Part shown: piece after piece, positions 5,082-5,802 of the stretch | How the letters are laid out: each line of letters starts with the position of its first letter | Position numbering within the stretch: position 1 is the stretch's first letter | DNA from: Fodinibius sp041642155 | GTDB lineage: Bacteria; Bacteroidota; Rhodothermia; Balneolales; Balneolaceae | Assembly (NCBI RefSeq): GCF_041642155.1 | Contig: NZ_JBEPWZ010000184.1 | Span: 1-5,802, forward strand | DNA: 5,802 nt | Reading direction: 5' to 3' | The notes under the pieces: generated by a model | Seen by the model: only the letters and a program-made list of their open reading frames with translations | Databases searched by the model: none | Told to the model about the DNA's origin: nothing | Program-made: the position numbers and the translations under genes

Positions 5082-5624
5082 CAAGGCATTCCAGGTGTCC
5101 TCATGATCGGACATTCGTTTATTCAACTGCTCCATAAGTTCTTCTTTCGAAAGCTCAACCGCCGCCAGTCCCCGTACGCTATTCTGTCCTTCCACCGGCA
5201 TCGTATCGGTTTGCTGGATGGACACTATATCATCCACCGCACCGTCAGCCTTGCGGAGGTCAATTAAAAAATCGGCATTCGTCAAACCAGACTCCATGCC
5301 CAACTCTTGAACAGCTTCCGTCCGTACGGTTTCAAGCCTGTCGGATATCGACTGCTTTAGCACGGTAGTTGCCTGTGTCACCGCTTTGGTCTCTGCAGAA
5401 GCCGCATCAGTGCCTATCGCACCGGCATAGGCCTGAACGCCACTGCTGTCGTAAATCACCGATTCTTCGCTAAACCAGTCCGGCAGTGCGTCGTCTTTGG
5501 GTGCGGTATCTTCTTGCGGGGTTTCAGGGGAACCAGTAGTATTGGATGTGGTAGTACAGGCCGCGGCGATCAGCACGACAGCCGAAAGAATAAATGTAAC
5601 TATACGTATACCAGTACGATGCAT
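5052..5624 (-). CDS. LPP20-like lipoprotein
   Basis: This is a 190-residue predicted lipoprotein. MHRTGIR precedes a hydrophobic stretch (8-22), and the lipobox-like AAAC puts the lipidated cysteine at 23. There is no Asp after it, so under the E. coli rule it would go to the outer membrane. Residues 24-47 are a Thr/Ser/Pro/acidic linker. Residues 48-105 (PDWF, then AYAGAIGTDAASAETKAV and a long helix) resemble the LPP20/FlgP type fold, in which a strand precedes an alanine-rich helix. Residues 146-166 (NSVRGLAAVELSKEEL) fit the next strand and helix. Molecular role is unknown; relatives include envelope and flagellum-associated lipoproteins, but no flagellar gene is nearby. The ATG at 5624 is chosen because it begins the signal peptide; a TTG at 5666 would add 14 residues before it. 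No Shine-Dalgarno is visible. The gene converges on icd. Confidence 0.8.
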   Translation of the reverse strand: MHRTGIRIVTFILSAVVLIAAACTTTSNTTGSPETPQEDTAPKDDALPDWFSEESVIYDSSGVQAYAGAIGTDAASAETKAVTQATTVLKQSISDRLETVRTEAVQELGMESGLTNADFLIDLRKADGAVDDIVSIQQTDTMPVEGQNSVRGLAAVELSKEELMEQLNKRMSDHEDTWNALKESGAFQEF

Positions 5625-5694
5625 AAATCTAATTTTATTGATATTTGATAATACAGCCGGTTCCAAACCAGGCTAGAATACGGTCACCCGCCGT

Positions 5695-5802
5695 TCAAGT
5701 CACCGGCCCGGATGGCTCCCTCCCCAACATGCGGGAAAGTTGAACCTTCAAGCCGGTTCCGGGACCAGCCTCGCTGCCCGGGTTCAGGAAATTTTCAAGT
5801 GA
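5695..5802 (-). CDS. possible C-terminal end of an upstream gene, unidentified
   Basis: The minus strand is open from the window edge for 35 codons to TGA at 5697-5695, ending 70 bp before the lipoprotein ATG. The peptide is Gly/Pro-rich (NPGSEAGPGTG) and then reads GLKVQLSRMLGREP. It matches no family I recognise. Same-strand placement before the lipoprotein is compatible with an operon. The plus strand is also open over much of this stretch (VQEIFK then TGA at the edge), so coding status is uncertain. Confidence 0.25.
   Translation of the reverse strand, partial: SLENFLNPGSEAGPGTGLKVQLSRMLGREPSGPVT

Noticed and set aside
4850..5137. 95-codon plus-strand frame in the convergent gap
   Set aside because: It begins inside the icd terminator and runs into the antisense of the lipoprotein gene; no motif or ribosome site.
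5690..5722. tRNA T-arm-like GTTCAAGTC
   Set aside because: The five-base T stem does not pair (CGCCG against CACCG has two mismatches) and no acceptor, D or anticodon arms fit around it.

Overview
The window looks like chromosomal DNA of a free-living bacterium in or near the Bacteroidota/Balneolota (Rhodothermota) group. The basis is indirect: moderate GC, AT-rich leaders mostly without Shine-Dalgarno sequences, a MutL whose C-terminal nuclease motifs are eroded, and a small basic tail-anchored protein upstream of mutL. The phylum is inference; the gene families are much firmer. This is mainly a housekeeping region, and I see no defence or secretion system, CRISPR array, or tRNA/rRNA gene.

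Layout: positions 1-772 (minus) hold the N-terminal two thirds of a DUF3524/GT4 glycosyltransferase, the tRNA-queuosine alpha-mannosyltransferase (QTMAN/GTDC1) family, cut by the window edge. Positions 940-2784 (minus) hold mutL, complete at 614 codons and starting with TTG. Positions 2884-3084 (minus) hold a 66-residue basic single-helix membrane protein with a textbook ribosome binding site. These three genes point the same way and may be partly co-transcribed. Positions 3085-3492 are a divergent intergenic region. Positions 3493-4740 (plus) hold icd, NADP-type isocitrate dehydrogenase, closed by a strong intrinsic terminator. Positions 5052-5624 (minus) hold an LPP20-like lipoprotein that converges on icd and has its own terminator-like hairpin. 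A 35-codon open stretch at the right edge (5695-5802, minus) may be the tail of another gene.

The most notable non-coding signal is a compact element at 3195-3417. It has perfect 13-bp terminal inverted repeats starting CCTGG and is flanked by a direct TCAG repeat (TCAGCCTG if counted as 8 bp). It contains no convincing ORF but holds a 103-nt imperfect hairpin and a 16-bp palindrome. This is the architecture of a non-autonomous, MITE-like insertion, with ends that recall IS1380-type elements. It sits between the likely promoters of the small membrane protein and icd.

Functionally the genes are separate: tRNA wobble-base decoration, mismatch repair, the TCA cycle and an envelope lipoprotein. 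The second notable point is that every recognisable metal-binding motif of the MutL endonuclease is altered while the ATPase motifs are intact. This MutL probably acts as a matchmaker rather than as the nicking enzyme.
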